A program made the position numbers and the translations under genes. The notes under the pieces were generated by a model. It saw nothing but the letters and a program-made list of their open reading frames with translations. It was not told the origin of the DNA and made no database searches. A stretch of DNA of 64,000 bases from assembly GCA_946623875.1 (NCBI GenBank), contig CAMORO010000002.1, positions 1-64,000 of the forward strand, in the 5' to 3' direction. Below are positions 61,438-64,000 of the stretch, in pieces. The first letter of the stretch is position 1. The number at the start of each line of letters is the position of its first letter. Origin of the DNA: an uncultured Lachnospiraceae bacterium (GTDB lineage Bacteria; Bacillota; Clostridia; Lachnospirales; Lachnospiraceae).

Positions 61438-62964
61438 CTATGCCTTATGTCCTCCGATCTGACTGTTTCGTTCACGTGTCATTGCTCCTTCAATGAAATT
61501 GCTGCCTTTAAGTACGGCATTTTTACCAAATTTGTTTTTGATATCAATAAGTGCGTGCTGCATGTTCTTTTCTTTTTTCAGCCTTTGGGCTTCAATTCTG
61601 TCCTTTTCCTTTAGCATTTCATAATCGGTAAAAAGATCCATCTGTTCATAAGCTGTGTTATCCTCCACATCCTTTTCGTTTATAACGTGATTTGCGGTTA
61701 CATATATACGCCTTACCAGCAGTAAGGGATCGATTATGCTGTCATATAAGGACATTACAGCCTTAAGTATATCTTCCGTTGATGAAGAATATGACTTGAG
61801 GTTCACACTTCCGTGTGCATGCTTTGGAACCTGTCTGCCATAATGATCGGAAGTGATCTCACCCTTATAAGCCGAAGCTCTTTCCGGGTCTTTCAGGTTT
61901 TCTATATCATAACCTACAGTAAGTACTATCTGGTCGGTCATCAGGCTGTTTTCAACAAGGTCAAGAACAAGAAGATCCGTCATTTCCCATACAATAAGGC
62001 GGGCTTTTTCAGCAGTATAAGGTTCCTTTAATACCTGGCCGTTTCCTACAGAGGACGATTCCGGTTTGTATGCTTTAATGTCCGATATCCGACACGGTTC
62101 GTAACCCCATGCATGATCTATCAGAAGCTCGGCATTCACACCGAACAGCCTGTAAAGGAGATCCTCGTTAAGATAATCGTTAGCGCTTCCCACCGAGCAC
62201 AGCGCCACATCACCCATGGTATACATCCCATGCTGTTCAAGCTTCCTTGCGATACCTCTGCCTACCCTCCAGAAATCGGTAAGCGGTCTGTGTGACCACA
62301 ACTGCCTTCGATAGCTCATTTCATCCAGTTGTGCTACCCTTACCCCGTCTTCATCCGGTGCAACATGCTTGGCAACTATATCCATAGCAACCTTACAAAG
62401 AAACATATTGGTTCCGATGCCTGCGGTTGCGGTTATTCCCGTCTCCCTTAACACATGCCTGATAATGATAACAGCAAGTTCATGGGGTGTGCGTCCGTAT
62501 GTTTTAAGATAATCAGTAACATCCATGAATACTTCATCTACTGAGTAAACATGGATGTCTTCGGGGGCAATATACTTAAGGTATATATTATATATTCTTG
62601 TACTGATCTCCATATAGCGTGCCATATGAGGCACAGCGGTAATATATGACAGTTTCAGGTCAGGCCTTTTGTTGATTTCGGTTGCGTTATCGGAGCTGCC
62701 TGTAAAATCACTTCCGTTAAGCTTCCTCAACCGTTCTTCGTTTACTTTTTTTACGGCGCTTACAACTTCAAAAAGCCTTGCCCTTCCCGGAATACCGTAA
62801 GCCTTTAGTGAAGGAGATACGGCAAGACAGATCGTCTTCTCTGTCCTTGAAGCATCCGCGACCACCAGATTGGTGGTAAGCGGATCAAGCCCCATATCAA
62901 CACATTCAACGGATGCATAGAAGGATTTAAGATCTATTGCTATGTAATATCTTTCATCATTCAT
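61438..62964 (-). CDS. Y-family DNA polymerase (DinB/UmuC/UvrX-like)
   Basis: 508 aa from ATG 62964 (AAGAG site); GTG 62985 would add seven residues with no better site. Catalytic acidic residues in YYIAIDLKSFYASVEC and VYSVDEVFMDVT; helix-hairpin-helix region and little-finger domain follow, ending KGSNFIEGAMTRERNSQIGGHKA as in Firmicutes UmuC/UvrX. Bypasses damaged template. No LexA box is visible before it, unlike lexA itself. Confidence 0.9.
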   Translation of the reverse strand: MNDERYYIAIDLKSFYASVECVDMGLDPLTTNLVVADASRTEKTICLAVSPSLKAYGIPGRARLFEVVSAVKKVNEERLRKLNGSDFTGSSDNATEINKRPDLKLSYITAVPHMARYMEISTRIYNIYLKYIAPEDIHVYSVDEVFMDVTDYLKTYGRTPHELAVIIIRHVLRETGITATAGIGTNMFLCKVAMDIVAKHVAPDEDGVRVAQLDEMSYRRQLWSHRPLTDFWRVGRGIARKLEQHGMYTMGDVALCSVGSANDYLNEDLLYRLFGVNAELLIDHAWGYEPCRISDIKAYKPESSSVGNGQVLKEPYTAEKARLIVWEMTDLLVLDLVENSLMTDQIVLTVGYDIENLKDPERASAYKGEITSDHYGRQVPKHAHGSVNLKSYSSSTEDILKAVMSLYDSIIDPLLLVRRIYVTANHVINEKDVEDNTAYEQMDLFTDYEMLKEKDRIEAQRLKKEKNMQHALIDIKNKFGKNAVLKGSNFIEGAMTRERNSQIGGHKA

Positions 62965-63019
62965 TTCGGTTACTCTTATTTTCACTGTTTGAGTTCACTT
63001 ATGACGTGCCGCATTCGGG

Positions 63020-64000
63020 TCATACCGGATTGCTCTTGTCAACAAGCTTTTCAAATTCCTTTCTGCAGTGTGAAAAGCTCTTCATAACCCTGGGCGAGAA
63101 AGCACCGCATTCGCCGTTCTGTATCATATTGTAAGCTTCATCACAGGAAAATGCATCCTTGTATACACGTTTGCTGACCAAAGCATCATAACAGTCGGCG
63201 ACGGAAACTATCTGCGCGGATATCGGTATCGAATCACCCTTGAGTTCATCCGGATAACCACGTCCGTCATACTTCTCATGATGATGCCTGCATATTTCCA
63301 TGCTTATCTGCATATAAGTCTTATCCCAGTCAGCAGGCATTTTCTTAAGTATTTCGGTTCCGCTTATTGTATGAGTCTTCATTATCTCATATTCTTCGTT
63401 TGTAAGCCTGCCGGGCTTTAACAGAATACTGTCGGGGATCATTATCTTACCGACATCATGCAGCGCGCTTGCTGATGTTATTACGGCAACAAGCTCTGGC
63501 GTAAGCCCGAATTCCGGATAATCCTCCATTACCTGGTTGGCAAGTACATTGGTAAAATCCTGTACTCTTCGTACATGCTGTCCGCTCTCTTCATCCCTTC
63601 CTTCAACGACATTACCCATTAGCTCAATGATGTCATTGTTCATACGGTTAAGGGATTCGTTCTTCTCCTTGAGCTCTGCCGTACGGTCGGCAACCATCTG
63701 CTCAAGCTTCTCCTGTTCTTCTTTCTCTTTTCTTAATTCCTCGTCAACATTGTGGAAGCCGAGAATGAAACCGAACAGCCTTCCGTCCGCGTAATCGGCA
63801 ACACATTTGATCTGGTAATATTCAAGAGTTCCTCCGTTGTCAACGCGGAAGTTAATGAAATACGCCACATCCTTCATAAGATGTTTACGAATGTGGTTCT
63901 TAGTCATAAGATGCAGGAATTCCTTACGGTCTTCGGGTACTACGATATTTTCCGCCATAAGCTGCATCATACGTGTGAAGTTATGTTCGTTCTCCCAGTC
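63020..64000 (-). CDS. HD-GYP domain phosphodiesterase (partial, N-terminus outside window)
   Basis: The frame is open to the window edge (DWENEHNFTR before the track's first Met), so the gene is longer. PAS-like region with VDNGGTLEYYQIKCVADY, a coiled coil (EKEEQEKLEQMVADRTAELKEKN) and an HD-GYP domain with ALHDVGKIMIPDSILLKPGRLT, HHHEKYDGRGYP and VADCYDALVSKR. HD-GYP enzymes hydrolyse cyclic di-GMP. Upstream portions could hold GGDEF or further sensors. Works opposite to the FHA-GGDEF protein. Confidence 0.9.
   Translation of the reverse strand, partial: DWENEHNFTRMMQLMAENIVVPEDRKEFLHLMTKNHIRKHLMKDVAYFINFRVDNGGTLEYYQIKCVADYADGRLFGFILGFHNVDEELRKEKEEQEKLEQMVADRTAELKEKNESLNRMNNDIIELMGNVVEGRDEESGQHVRRVQDFTNVLANQVMEDYPEFGLTPELVAVITSASALHDVGKIMIPDSILLKPGRLTNEEYEIMKTHTISGTEILKKMPADWDKTYMQISMEICRHHHEKYDGRGYPDELKGDSIPISAQIVSVADCYDALVSKRVYKDAFSCDEAYNMIQNGECGAFSPRVMKSFSHCRKEFEKLVDKSNPV

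Noticed and set aside
62986-63019. LexA box before the Y-family polymerase
   Set aside because: The only GAAC (in TGAACTCAAAC) has no GTTC partner at the right spacing.

Overview
The window looks like chromosomal housekeeping DNA from a Gram-positive anaerobe of the Clostridia, most likely a motile member of the Lachnospiraceae. The clues are HisZ paired with a short HisG, L27 with a Prp-cleavable N-terminus, RecU, SepF, YqeK/RsfS, a YolD-like protein beside a Y-family polymerase, LexA with a Bacillus/Clostridia-type operator, a HisF-like/HisI/HisE fusion, and strong AGGAGG-type ribosome sites with some TTG and GTG starts. CheY/CheX-like genes suggest chemotaxis. I saw no rRNA, tRNA, CRISPR, prophage or transposase.

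Layout. 0-1.2 kb (minus): truncated CheY and a CheX-type phosphatase with a secretion-ATPase-like N-terminus, divergent from 1.4-11.9 kb (plus): a topoisomerase IV-like pair, rsmD, coaD, a coiled-coil protein, pepD, two pseudouridine synthases, a small membrane protein and recU. 11.9-17.1 kb: a partial histidine operon (hisZ-G-D-B and a HisF-like/HisIE fusion) behind a consensus promoter with a perfect palindrome at the start site. 17.1-27.8 kb: radical-SAM/DUF2344/RNase G, then mutS-mutL-miaA and a PLP lyase. 27.8-37.2 kb: radC, mreBCD, a giant PBP2, minC, rodA, mgsA and a lipoprotein D,D-carboxypeptidase, i.e. the elongasome locus. 37.2-46.4 kb: a small P-loop protein, a HlyD-like adaptor, yggS, sepF, aroB, lspA, rluD, a cytidylate-kinase-like protein, an AI-2E exporter and ttcA. 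46.4-50.9 kb (minus): NhaC, Sel1-repeat, EamA and FHA-GGDEF genes. 51-54.4 kb (plus): a XerS-like recombinase, MscS and lexA. 54.4-64 kb (minus): rsfS, yqeK, nadD, yhbY, obgE, rpmA, prp, rplU, then a small ECF-sigma/SPFH operon, yolD-like/dinB, and a truncated HD-GYP protein.

Most of the content is conserved. The points I find most unusual are: (1) MinC with no minD or minE beside it and with the MinD-contact motif RSGQ changed to KAGE; (2) a HisF-like barrel fused to HisIE that has lost the catalytic Asp11; (3) a methylglyoxal synthase with Glu in place of the catalytic Asp71; (4) a 145-bp palindromic miniature element with 18-bp perfect terminal repeats in front of lspA, with end fragments at several other intergenic sites; (5) a 29-bp-arm hairpin joined to three ~60-bp tandem repeats before ttcA; and (6) the his promoter/operator. 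I did not find a clear novel multi-gene system; the SPFH/ECF sigma/small protein operon is the best candidate for an uncharacterised module. All comparisons are from memory of the families, not from searches.
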